Shown here: piece after piece, positions 56,394 through 63,247 of the stretch | Numbering within the stretch: the stretch's first letter is position 1 | Layout: each line of letters begins with the position of its first letter | Assembly: GCF_005144715.1 (NCBI RefSeq) | Contig: NZ_SWKR01000002.1 | Location: 2,564,417-2,628,416, forward strand | Direction: 5' to 3' | Source: Sphingomonas baiyangensis | GTDB taxonomy: Bacteria > Pseudomonadota > Alphaproteobacteria > Sphingomonadales > Sphingomonadaceae | DNA: 64,000 nucleotides | Translations under genes and position numbers: made by a program | The notes under the pieces: model-generated | The model's input: the letters and a program-made list of their open reading frames with translations, nothing else | What the model was told of the DNA's origin: nothing | Database searches by the model: none

Positions 56394-58436
56394 TCACTCG
56401 AAGTCGTCCCAGCCGGGAACAGGCTCGTCGCCAGTCTCCCCCGGCGCAAATATCGGCACGCCAAGGTCGCGCTTGCCGGCGGTGCCTACCTTCCAGGAAG
56501 CGGGCGCGGCGGCCCTAGTGGCCGCGCCCGGTATATCTTTAGATATAGGGTGTGTGCACGGTGCGGGTTGGTGGTGTTGGTTGGTGCGCTCGGGAGCATC
56601 TGGTTGGTGCATGGTTGGTGCAATGGTTGGTGCACCCTCGGCGCGCGTGATGCCCGTTACCCATTGCCGGTTCTGGCGCTGGAAAACGCGGCCTTCGGCA
56701 ACGATTTCGCCTAGGTGCAAAAGCCGCTCTAAGGCAGCCTCAAAGGCAGCGGCTTTCGTGCCCTTGGCACCTGTCATCGCCTCGAATACGCGCGGCGCGT
56801 AGTTGCGAGCAGCCCGGCTTGCGGACACGGCACGTCGTTCATCGCGGGTCTTATCCAGCAGCTCGACAAAGAGGCTGTTGACCTTGGAGTCTCGCGCCAC
56901 AGACTCGATTTCTGCGCGCACCGATTTCGGCAAATCTTCATCACGCACAAGCGCGAAGTCATGCCAGCGGAACGCCACCGGTTCGCCCGCACGTGCGTAG
57001 TTGGCTTTGCCCAGGCTCAGCGCGCGCGCGTCGGGGTCGTGCTCGTCGGTGCGCTCCAAGAGCACCTGCGACCGCACTGCGTTCAACCAGGCCGTCGAGC
57101 CGGAAAAGCTGTCACCAGCCTTGTTGCGGTGGGCGATCAACAGGATCGTCACGCCCAGGTCGCCGCATAGCCGGTACAAGAGGTTGATGAACGCCGTGAC
57201 CTGACCGCGATCATTCTCGTTGCCGGCGAACAGATGCGCCACGTTGTCGAGCGTCACCAGCTTGGCGCCGGTCGCCTTGATCGTCGCGCGCAGCATTGCA
57301 TAGGCGGGTGTGGCGCGCAGCGTGCCCGCGCCGTCGAAGGTCGCCAGCTCGTTGTTCAGGCGCCCGCGCAGGCTGACAACGTGGAGCTTCCCCGCGAGCG
57401 CGGGCAGCGTCGTGCCGATCGCGTCGGCTATCTTGGCGAGCCGCCAATGGTTTTCGCGCTGGTCGTCCTCGGCCGTGACGTAAAGCGCCGGGCCGGGTGC
57501 CACGTCCATGCCCAGCATAGGGCGCCCAGCCGCCGCGCAGGCGCTTATCTGAAGCGCCAGCGTCGACTTGTTCGCGCCCCCGTCCCCGGTGATGATGACG
57601 ACCTCGTCGCGCGGGATGAAGGGCGCCATCACAAACGCCTTGGGCGTCGGTGCGGTCGCTGCCCAAGCGCTCAAGTCGGCAATGTCGAACGTGTCGCCGG
57701 GTGCGTCGATCGCAGCCTTGACCAGTGCCGCCAGATCGTCTGCGCTACCGTTCCAGTCCATAATGTCGCCCTTGGCGGGCAGCCCGGGTAGATCGACAAT
57801 CAGCGCCGTGCCATCGGCACGCTCGACAGCTTCCTTCGCCGCCACGGCGATGCGCGTCCCCTCGGGGTCGTTATCGGGCAGTATCACGGCTGTCCGCCCC
57901 GTCACGTATCGTGCGAACTCGAAACCCTTCCAGTCCTTGCTCGACGTGGCAACTAGGCCCCAGCTCGCGAGCTTGTCCGCCTGCTTCTCGCCCTCGGCCA
58001 TGTAGATGATCGCGTCTTTCGGCGCGGCGATAAGGTCCGGTAAGCGGTAGGGCACCGGCTCGGCATCGCCTCGGCCGGGCTTCCATCCGCCCGCACCGTC
58101 GGGATGCTCATAGCCATACTTCTGCTTCGGACGGTCGAGGCGCGTCTTGGCGTACAGCACGCGCCCGCCTGCATCGTGATAAGGATAGCGGGGGTTTGCC
58201 AGGCCGGCTTTCCAGCCACTCGCCAGCGTCGCCTCGATTTCCTTCCGATCCAGCCCGGTTTCGTTCGCTGCGTCGTACAGGGCGCGCCGCGCGGGATCAG
58301 GATCAAGCTGCTCGCCAGCGACCAATTGAGCGACCGCGAACGCCGATCGGTTGAGTTGAGCATTACGCCCGCCGCTTCCGATCGAACGAACCGCCGCGAC
58401 TTCTGCGTTCAAAGCCGCCTCGCCATAAGGGGTCAT
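56394..58436 (-). CDS. TOPRIM/RecA-like replication protein (primase-helicase type)
   Basis: A 680-residue protein. After a short N-terminal region, a TOPRIM domain (about residues 138-215) has the catalytic Glu in IYMAEGEKQADKL and the acidic motif ILPDNDPEG. A RecA/AAA-type ATPase (about residues 270-480) has a Walker A IITGDGGANKSTLAL with Asn before the Lys, and a Walker B KLVTLDNVAHL. The C-terminal tail (residues 590-680) is Pro/Ala-rich and disordered. Such proteins drive autonomous replication of satellites and plasmids. Its ATG overlaps the upstream stop (TGATG). It is the longest gene in the element. Confidence 0.85.
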   Translation of the reverse strand: MTPYGEAALNAEVAAVRSIGSGGRNAQLNRSAFAVAQLVAGEQLDPDPARRALYDAANETGLDRKEIEATLASGWKAGLANPRYPYHDAGGRVLYAKTRLDRPKQKYGYEHPDGAGGWKPGRGDAEPVPYRLPDLIAAPKDAIIYMAEGEKQADKLASWGLVATSSKDWKGFEFARYVTGRTAVILPDNDPEGTRIAVAAKEAVERADGTALIVDLPGLPAKGDIMDWNGSADDLAALVKAAIDAPGDTFDIADLSAWAATAPTPKAFVMAPFIPRDEVVIITGDGGANKSTLALQISACAAAGRPMLGMDVAPGPALYVTAEDDQRENHWRLAKIADAIGTTLPALAGKLHVVSLRGRLNNELATFDGAGTLRATPAYAMLRATIKATGAKLVTLDNVAHLFAGNENDRGQVTAFINLLYRLCGDLGVTILLIAHRNKAGDSFSGSTAWLNAVRSQVLLERTDEHDPDARALSLGKANYARAGEPVAFRWHDFALVRDEDLPKSVRAEIESVARDSKVNSLFVELLDKTRDERRAVSASRAARNYAPRVFEAMTGAKGTKAAAFEAALERLLHLGEIVAEGRVFQRQNRQWVTGITRAEGAPTIAPTMHQPDAPERTNQHHQPAPCTHPISKDIPGAATRAAAPASWKVGTAGKRDLGVPIFAPGETGDEPVPGWDDFE

Positions 58437-58720
58437 CAGAACTCCCCCGGATAGGTCGCGAAGCCAACGTCAGGGCAGGCGTCAGTGCGTGCGGCATCGC
58501 AGATGAACACATCGCACTGGCCGCCGTATTCATCGCGGTTCAGCGCATAGGCGGCGGCAATGGCGTCCTGCCCGCGATCGAACGGGCCGATCGCGCCACC
58601 CCAGCTATCGCCCGACGCACTCTCGTGCGACACGGTGAAGCCCTCGATACGGTCGCCAAACACATGCACCGTGCCGTGACGATCCGAGCGCCGCGCCGGG
58701 AACGGAATGATATGGCTCAT
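58436..58720 (-). CDS. Small protein of the element, unknown function
   Basis: A 94-residue protein starting MSHIIPFPARRSD, with the pattern HVFGDRIEGFTVSHESASGDSWGG, then AIAAAYALNRDEYGG and a C-terminal FATYPGEF. There are three Cys and no recognisable domain. Its ATG lies in the stop of an 18-codon frame and its stop overlaps the replication gene start. Confidence 0.6.
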   Translation of the reverse strand: MSHIIPFPARRSDRHGTVHVFGDRIEGFTVSHESASGDSWGGAIGPFDRGQDAIAAAYALNRDEYGGQCDVFICDAARTDACPDVGFATYPGEF

Positions 58721-58773
58721 GCCGCACCCCCGCTGCGCAAGCGAAGCGTGCCGACTATGCGCGGCCGGTTCAT
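58717..58773 (-). CDS. 18-residue reading frame linking two element genes
   Basis: An ATG at 58773 overlaps the stop of the upstream gene (ATGA). Its own TGA overlaps the ATG of the next gene (ATGA). The peptide is MNRPRIVGTLRLRSGGAA. The double coupling suggests that ribosomes travel through it; whether the peptide has a function is unknown. Confidence 0.35.
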   Translation of the reverse strand: MNRPRIVGTLRLRSGGAA

Positions 58774-59042
58774 ACGGCGTCCTCGTCGCTGTCGGCGCCC
58801 CAGCCGCTATGCCCACCCAGCATGTGGAAGCCACACCCGTCGTCGCCGGCCTCGCAAACGTCGGTTTCAGGATCGAAGCCGCGCGGGTCGTCCTCGACCG
58901 ACGTGTCGGGGTCGTCGTCCTCTAGGTCCGGGTCAGGATCGATGCGGTCGAGGCGTGCGATCAGGATTTCGACGCGCGACAGATGCTGCTCGATTTCCGC
59001 CTCGACGGCATTGCGCAAGCGGAAGGGGAGGGCCTTACCCAT
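58770..59042 (-). CDS. Small acidic protein of the element
   Basis: A 90-residue protein from ATG 59042 (GGAGG 6 bases upstream). The first half is helical (LRNAVEAEIEQHLSRVEILIARLDRID), the second very acidic (DPDPDLEDDDPDTSVEDDP) with two Cys and a Gly/His end. The acidic tail could mimic DNA, but no function can be assigned. Confidence 0.55.
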   Translation of the reverse strand: MGKALPFRLRNAVEAEIEQHLSRVEILIARLDRIDPDPDLEDDDPDTSVEDDPRGFDPETDVCEAGDDGCGFHMLGGHSGWGADSDEDAV

Positions 59043-59283
59043 GTGCGGCCTCCGCTTCCCGAACGCGGCAAAGCGCGTCGTGAATGTCGCCCGCTTCGCG
59101 ATCGACAGCCTTCCATATCTCGATCGCGGCATAGATCAGGTTTGATGCGCGGTTCGGTTCGTGGTCCACATGCTCGGCAGCGACGTCGATCAGCGTATGC
59201 ACGATATCCATGTGTGCGCGCAGTTGATCCATTACGTCGAGGTCGAAGCTTGCGAAGCGTTCGGTGCTTGTCTGGTCAGCCAT
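59035..59283 (-). CDS. Small helical protein of the element
   Basis: An 82-residue, probably all-helical protein (SFDLDVMDQLRAHMDIVHTLIDVAAEHV to AAIEIWKAVDREAGDIHDAL). It overlaps the genes on both sides by 8 bases. I do not recognise a family. Confidence 0.55.
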   Translation of the reverse strand: MADQTSTERFASFDLDVMDQLRAHMDIVHTLIDVAAEHVDHEPNRASNLIYAAIEIWKAVDREAGDIHDALCRVREAEAAHG

Positions 59284-59593
59284 GACGCACCGCCAATTCC
59301 AGCTTGGTCAGCCGTTCAGCGATCGTACGGGCCTGCGCCTCGACCATATCGGCGATGTGCGTGGCGATGTTCTGCGCGCGCAACTCCATCGGCCGCGCGC
59401 CCTCGGCTGGCTCCCAGTCGTCGAGCGCGTTCGTGAGCGCCTGTCCGAGCGCCTCCAGTTGGCAGGTCGCGCTAATGATGCTCCAAAGCTCGTCTTGATG
59501 ATGCCGGGTGGGGTTGGTAGTGGTTTCCGTGTCGCCGGCCAGGTTGACAACGGAAGCCCCTGCCGCGCCGCGGTGGGGGTTTTCTTGTGGCAT
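59276..59593 (-). CDS. Small helical protein of the element
   Basis: A 105-residue protein with a disordered N-terminal 30 residues and then a helical part (LWSIISATCQLEALGQALTNAL to ADMVEAQARTIAERLTKLELAV). ATG 59593 has GGGAGG 7 bases upstream; a GTG directly before it is an alternative. It overlaps the alpA-like stop (TGATG). No family recognised. Confidence 0.55.
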   Translation of the reverse strand: MPQENPHRGAAGASVVNLAGDTETTTNPTRHHQDELWSIISATCQLEALGQALTNALDDWEPAEGARPMELRAQNIATHIADMVEAQARTIAERLTKLELAVRHG

Positions 59594-59778
59594 CACGCGG
59601 CCTCCCGCGCTGCAATGCGGGTTTCAATCCACGCGTCGATTTCTGCGTTCGGCCAAGCGTTCAAGCGCCCGCCGATCTTCACCGGGCGCGGGAACTGACC
59701 CGCCGCCATAAGATCATAAACTGCGGATCGCGATAGCGCAGTGCGCGCCATCACGTCGGGCAATCGAAGTAGCTGCAT
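59593..59778 (-). CDS. alpA: AlpA-family transcriptional regulator
   Basis: A 61-residue winged-helix protein of the AlpA/MerR-like excisionase type: MQLLRLPDVMARTALSRSAVYDLMAAGQFPRPVKIGGRLNAWPNAEIDAWI contains the ALSRSAVYDLM recognition turn and the G-R-x-x-W wing typical of AlpA. AlpA proteins control integrase expression and excision in satellites. ATG 59778 has GGAGG 8 bases before it. The ribosome-binding site lies between the arms of a 9-base inverted repeat, a possible autoregulatory site. Confidence 0.88.
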   Translation of the reverse strand: MQLLRLPDVMARTALSRSAVYDLMAAGQFPRPVKIGGRLNAWPNAEIDAWIETRIAAREAA

Positions 59779-59779
59779 T

Positions 59780-59811
59780 GTGTCGTCCTCCAATGTTTAC
59801 TTGGACGACAC
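59780..59811 (-). promoter_or_regulatory. Inverted repeat over the alpA leader
   Basis: GTGTCGTCC (59780-59788) and GGACGACAC (59803-59811) are exact complements with 14 bases between. The element starts right before the alpA ATG and encloses its GGAGG. It can be an operator for AlpA itself or a hairpin that hides the ribosome-binding site. Confidence 0.5.
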
Positions 59812-59857
59812 GAACACTACGCATGGAACGCGCGATGGCTACAAGTTTGCAGTGCGC

Positions 59858-60343
59858 CTATTTGTCGTAAATAGCGTTCCGCGCGAGTTGCAGAGTAAGC
59901 TTCCGTGCTCGCCGCCGGGAAGCGATCCATTCGACACACTCGGTTCGACCCAACCCGCTAGATTGCATCGCTTCCGACAGCACCGCCTCGAAATTATCGC
60001 CCGAGTCCAAAGCCTCGGCGGCCTGATTGAACACTCTTCGGACATCGACCAAATCGGCCCTAAGTTTTCGCTTAGGCCCACGCTTTCGCTTCTTGAACAC
60101 GATACGCATTTCCGTATCAGCGTCGTCGTCCAGTGCCATGTCGAGCGCCACGCACAGAATTCGCATGTGCTCGCACAGTATTTGCGCTGCCCGGCCTTCG
60201 GTTTCGAATATGTTTTTCTGATCGGTAAAGGCGAGTATCTCTTTCACGTACGCCTTGAGCGTGTCGGTACTTTCGATGCCGGTGGTAAGGCTTTCAAACG
60301 CCCATCCAGCCGTGACAATATTTGGCTTTTCGCCGCCGCTCAT
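59858..60343 (-). CDS. Element protein of unknown function
   Basis: A 161-residue protein that starts in the integrase stop (ATGA overlap). Features are a helical middle (YVKEILAFTDQKNIFETEGRAAQILCEHMRILCVAL), a basic patch FKKRKRGPKRKLR and a C-terminal helix pair. GC is lower than in the host genes. It could be a DNA-binding partner of the integrase, but no domain is recognised. Confidence 0.55.
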   Translation of the reverse strand: MSGGEKPNIVTAGWAFESLTTGIESTDTLKAYVKEILAFTDQKNIFETEGRAAQILCEHMRILCVALDMALDDDADTEMRIVFKKRKRGPKRKLRADLVDVRRVFNQAAEALDSGDNFEAVLSEAMQSSGLGRTECVEWIASRRRARKLTLQLARNAIYDK

Positions 60344-61503
60344 AGTGCTAGCCCCGCCAGTGCCTCGGTCGCGGCTGTTCGGATCAGATGTCCATAGTGG
60401 CGCTCGATCATTTCAACACTGGTATCGCTAATTTGCGCGATCGTCAGCAGCGACAGGTCGCCGGTCGCCAAGTCGGTGATGGTGCTATGTCGAAGCGTGT
60501 ACGCAGTGACGCCGGCGGGTAGGTTCGCTGCCTTGGCCGCCGCCGCAATGGGCAGCTTCCAGCTATTCTTTTCCCACGCGGCCCCATTTGCCCGCATAAA
60601 TAGGGGCGCTGCCGGGAGCTTTCCTTTTGCCTGTTCGGCGAACAGGTTGGCCGCGACGGGCGGCAAAAGGATACGGCGCGGCTTGCCGCTTTTGTCACGA
60701 CCGATAGACAGCTCGGACGTGCGCTTGTCGAAGTTGCCAGCCGTCAGACTGGCGACAGCTCCGGGCCGTAGTGGCAGGAGGCACATGGCGCGAAAGAACG
60801 GCTCGGCGTCAGCAGGGAGCGCCGCTAGCAGGGCTTTGCGCTGTGTTCGGTCGAGATAGAGCGTGCGTTGCCGATCGGCGTTCCTGATAGGTCGTAGAGC
60901 CTCTTGCCAAGCCGCCTCAGTGTCGGGCGTGCCCGGAGCCAGCACGCGATTTAGCGCCGCTCGTAGAACAGTCATGTCACGATTGATCGAAGCTGCCGCG
61001 CGCGGTCGGGTCGCGGCCTCGCCCTCTTTCCGGCGACTGACCAGCGCGGGGGTCGATTGCAGCCGTTCACGCCATGCCGTCAGATGATGCCGCCTAAGCT
61101 TCGCCAACTTCACCTTGGCGATCGCGTCAGGATATACATAGCGCCTGAAGCGCGCCTCGGCTTCGGCGCGGCTTTCAGCATATTTCCGGCAAGCCTGTTC
61201 GACGGTTTCGACCTTCAACTCGCCGCCGCTTTCGATGCGGGTCGCGTATGCCTCGGCCTCCGTTTTTGCGGTAGCGAACCGCTCGCGGCTTGGCTGGTCG
61301 CCGAAATCGCCTAGCGCCTTCAGCTTGTATCCGTTCGTTTGCTCGTCGTACGACCGGGCGATCCACGTCCCCGCGCCGCCTTTTGCGGATGGCCGATAGC
61401 CGATAAAGCAGCCCGGCCGGATGCGATGCCAATATGGCTCGCGGCGCGCCTTCAAAGCCTCGCGATCCTTTACCTTGCTAAGGTCCATTCGCCGCCCTTT
61501 CAT
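60340..61503 (-). CDS. int: Tyrosine-type site-specific integrase
   Basis: A 387-residue phage-type tyrosine recombinase. The catalytic domain has the first Arg in CLLPLRPGAVASLT, the box II Arg in AYTLRHSTITDLA and the nucleophile Tyr in MIERHYGHLI. An N-terminal SAM-like core-binding domain precedes it (about residues 85-185). Starts at 61503 or 61488 are both possible. It lies next to attR, transcribed away from it, as in tRNA-integrated islands. It integrates the element at the 3' end of tRNA-Arg. Confidence 0.93.
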   Translation of the reverse strand: MKGRRMDLSKVKDREALKARREPYWHRIRPGCFIGYRPSAKGGAGTWIARSYDEQTNGYKLKALGDFGDQPSRERFATAKTEAEAYATRIESGGELKVETVEQACRKYAESRAEAEARFRRYVYPDAIAKVKLAKLRRHHLTAWRERLQSTPALVSRRKEGEAATRPRAAASINRDMTVLRAALNRVLAPGTPDTEAAWQEALRPIRNADRQRTLYLDRTQRKALLAALPADAEPFFRAMCLLPLRPGAVASLTAGNFDKRTSELSIGRDKSGKPRRILLPPVAANLFAEQAKGKLPAAPLFMRANGAAWEKNSWKLPIAAAAKAANLPAGVTAYTLRHSTITDLATGDLSLLTIAQISDTSVEMIERHYGHLIRTAATEALAGLAL

Positions 61504-61505
61504 TC

Positions 61506-61522
61506 CGTACGTAAAAAGTACG
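61506..61522. promoter_or_regulatory. Candidate integrase arm site (right)
   Basis: CGTACGTAAAAAGTACG lies directly upstream of the integrase start and 97 bases from the right att core; it is the counterpart of 50516-50532. Its place also suits an operator controlling int. Confidence 0.45.
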
Positions 61523-61619
61523 AAAAACGTGGTCGGAAAATGCTGGATCGTATCGGACGAAAAGTCAAGGTTTTCTGCGGGCTCTGTCGTTCAATGGCGT
61601 CCAGCTAGATGGCTCTTTT

Positions 61620-61669
61620 CTGCCCTCCGAAGGCAGAGGTCACAGGTTCGAATCCTGTCGGGTGCGCCA
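61620..61669 (+). repeat. attR: copy of the tRNA-Arg 3' end
   Basis: An exact 50-base copy of 50433-50482. It includes the anticodon stem-loop and T arm but no acceptor 5' strand or D arm, so it is not a tRNA gene. It marks the right end of the element. Confidence 0.93.
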
Positions 61670-61705
61670 CAAATCAGTGACTTAGCGGCACAGACGAGAC
61701 CGGCT

Positions 61706-61981
61706 TTAGCCGGGCTGGCGATTTATGTGCGACAGCAGATCCTTCAGACCTGCGTTGTCGAGCATCGCATCCGCCAGCAAGCGCTCGAGCCGGGCGTTCT
61801 CCTCAAGGGCACGGAGCCGCTTCGCGTCGGTCACCTCCGACCCGCCGAACTTCGCCTTCCACACAGAGTACGTCGCGCTCGACAGACGGTGTCGCCGGCA
61901 AAGCTTCGTCACCACAGCGCCCGCCTTAGCCTCCTTCAGGATGCCAAGCATCTGCTCTTCCAAGAACTGCTTCCACTTCAT
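61706..61981 (-). pseudogene. IS3-family transposase OrfA remnant
   Basis: A 91-residue reading frame typical of IS3 OrfA: KWKQFLEEQMLGILKEAKAGAVVTKLCRRHRLSSATYSVWKAKFGG is the helix-turn-helix, followed by the leucine-zipper-like RLRALEENARLERLLADAMLDNAGLKDLL. The usual end is replaced by SHINRQPG. The OrfB (DDE transposase) frame is absent: within about 40 bases of the stop lies attR. The insertion sequence was therefore truncated, perhaps when the element integrated. Confidence 0.8.
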
Positions 61982-62061
61982 CTCTTCGTCCCTTCGAGCG
62001 GCCGGTCTCTAGCTCCAGGTGGATGAAGAAACGGGGGTTCACGTCAGTCGTCGATTGCGCC

Positions 62062-63108
62062 TCAATTGCGCGCGGGCGCGGTGGAGGCACGGATCAGCAA
62101 TCGGTGTGCGAGGCGGGTTTCGGCGGTGAATTCGCGCCTTTCTATCCGTGCGAGGAGAACGCCGGTCGCCTGCTTGGCCATTTCATATGTCGGTTGGCAG
62201 ATTGTGGTGAGCTGTGGCCACACCACACGCGAGATTAAGCTGTCGTCGAACCCCGCGATCGAGACCTGCCCGGGCACGTCGAGCCCGCGTTCCTTGGCGG
62301 CCAGCAGCACGCCGGCGGCCATGTCGTCATTGGCGGCGAACACCGCGGTGGGCCGCGTCGCGGCGGCGAAGATGCGGCGGCCGGCGGCAACACCAGATTC
62401 GAAGGTGTAGAGCCCGCCGTCGAGCAGTGCCTCGTCGTGCACGATTCGACGTTCGGCCAGCGCTTCGCGAAAGCCCGCAAGGCGCTGCGTGTTCGAGGGG
62501 TGATTGGGGTCGCCCTGCACGAACGCGATCCGGCGATGGCCTAGATCGAGCAGATGCCGCGTCATCTCGCGCGCGGCGGCGATGTCGTCGATGCCGACGG
62601 CGGGCGAGGCGGTAGGGGCGGTGGTCGGCGCGATCCGCACGAACGGGAAGCGCGCCTGCGTCAGTTCCTCGACCGTCGCCGCGTCGTCGCCGAGCGGCGG
62701 CGCGAGGATCAGCCCCTCCAGTCCCGACGCACGCGCGATGCCGAGCAGCCGGCCCGACATGTTCGCCGCACTCTCGCAAGGGAACAGCAATAGCTGGAAG
62801 CGCTCGTCGTGCAGCCGGTCGAGCGCCCCCGTCTGCAGATCGACGACATAATTGGGGCTGGGATTCTCGTAGAACAGCCCGATCAGGAACGAGCGCCCGC
62901 GCACGAGGCTGCGCGCGGCCATGTTTGGGTGGTAGTCGAGTTGCGCGGCGGCATCGAGTACGCGCTTGCGCGTGGCCGGGCGGACGAACGGCTCGTCGTT
63001 GAATACGCGCGACACGGTCTTGATCGAGGTGCCCGAGAGTGCGGCGACATCGGTGATGGTCGCGCGCCCACGCGTGCGGCCACGCTCCTCGACGTCGGTA
63101 AACTGCAT
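62062..63108 (-). CDS. LacI-family transcriptional regulator
   Basis: A 348-residue regulator. The N-terminal helix-turn-helix and hinge (ATITDVAALSGTSIKTVSRVFNDEPFVRPATRKRVLDAAAQLDYHPN) are canonical. The sugar-binding domain follows from about residue 72 (FLIGLFYENPSPNYVVDLQ to FAANDDMAAGVLLAAKERGLDVPGQVSIAGFDD). It is divergent from the GH3 gene and is expected to repress it, and possibly itself, through the two operators between them. Confidence 0.92.
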   Translation of the reverse strand: MQFTDVEERGRTRGRATITDVAALSGTSIKTVSRVFNDEPFVRPATRKRVLDAAAQLDYHPNMAARSLVRGRSFLIGLFYENPSPNYVVDLQTGALDRLHDERFQLLLFPCESAANMSGRLLGIARASGLEGLILAPPLGDDAATVEELTQARFPFVRIAPTTAPTASPAVGIDDIAAAREMTRHLLDLGHRRIAFVQGDPNHPSNTQRLAGFREALAERRIVHDEALLDGGLYTFESGVAAGRRIFAAATRPTAVFAANDDMAAGVLLAAKERGLDVPGQVSIAGFDDSLISRVVWPQLTTICQPTYEMAKQATGVLLARIERREFTAETRLAHRLLIRASTAPARN

Positions 63109-63186
63109 GGGCCCTCCAGAACTGCCGGCGCACGATGATGCGTTAGTGTCGCCCTGACAAGCGGACGAACGTTATCAGGCACACGT

Positions 63187-63223
63187 TGACAGCGTTGCCA
63201 TAAAAGCATAGACAGCGTTGTCA
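63187..63223. promoter_or_regulatory. Two LacI-type operators
   Basis: TGACAGCGTTGCCA (63187-63200) and AGACAGCGTTGTCA (63210-63223) are near copies of one imperfect palindrome (TGACA-N4-TGTCA type with a central CG), 23 bases apart centre to centre. They lie between the regulator and the GH3 gene, 24 bases before the latter's start. Confidence 0.75.
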
Positions 63224-63247
63224 TAACAAGCTAGGCGAGGAAGACTG

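Larger units (their letters stand above)
50483..61669. mobile_element. Integrated phage-satellite-like element (capsid-encoding PICI-like), 11.2 kb
   Basis: The element is bounded by a perfect 50-base direct repeat of tRNA-Arg. At the far end is a tyrosine integrase. Then come an AlpA-like regulator, a run of small overlapping genes, a TOPRIM/RecA-like replication protein, an HK97-type major capsid protein, a prohead protease and a tape-measure-like protein, nearly all on the minus strand. I can find no terminase, portal, head-tail connector, tube, baseplate or lysis gene. Integrase + AlpA + replication protein + capsid pair without packaging genes matches capsid-forming phage-inducible chromosomal islands better than a prophage. 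GC content is lower than the host's, most clearly at the tRNA end. A decayed prophage is the alternative, but open frames, tight overlaps and exact att copies argue against decay. Confidence 0.82.

Noticed and set aside
56198..56464. 88-residue minus-strand frame next to the replication gene
   Set aside because: It overlaps the 3' end of the replication gene in another frame and has no ribosome-binding site or recognisable features.
61620..61669. Second tRNA-Arg gene
   Set aside because: Only the 3' 50 bases are present; the acceptor 5' strand and D arm are missing. It is attR.
50483..61669. Complete prophage
   Set aside because: No terminase, portal, connector, tube, baseplate or lysis genes can be recognised; the size and gene set fit a satellite.
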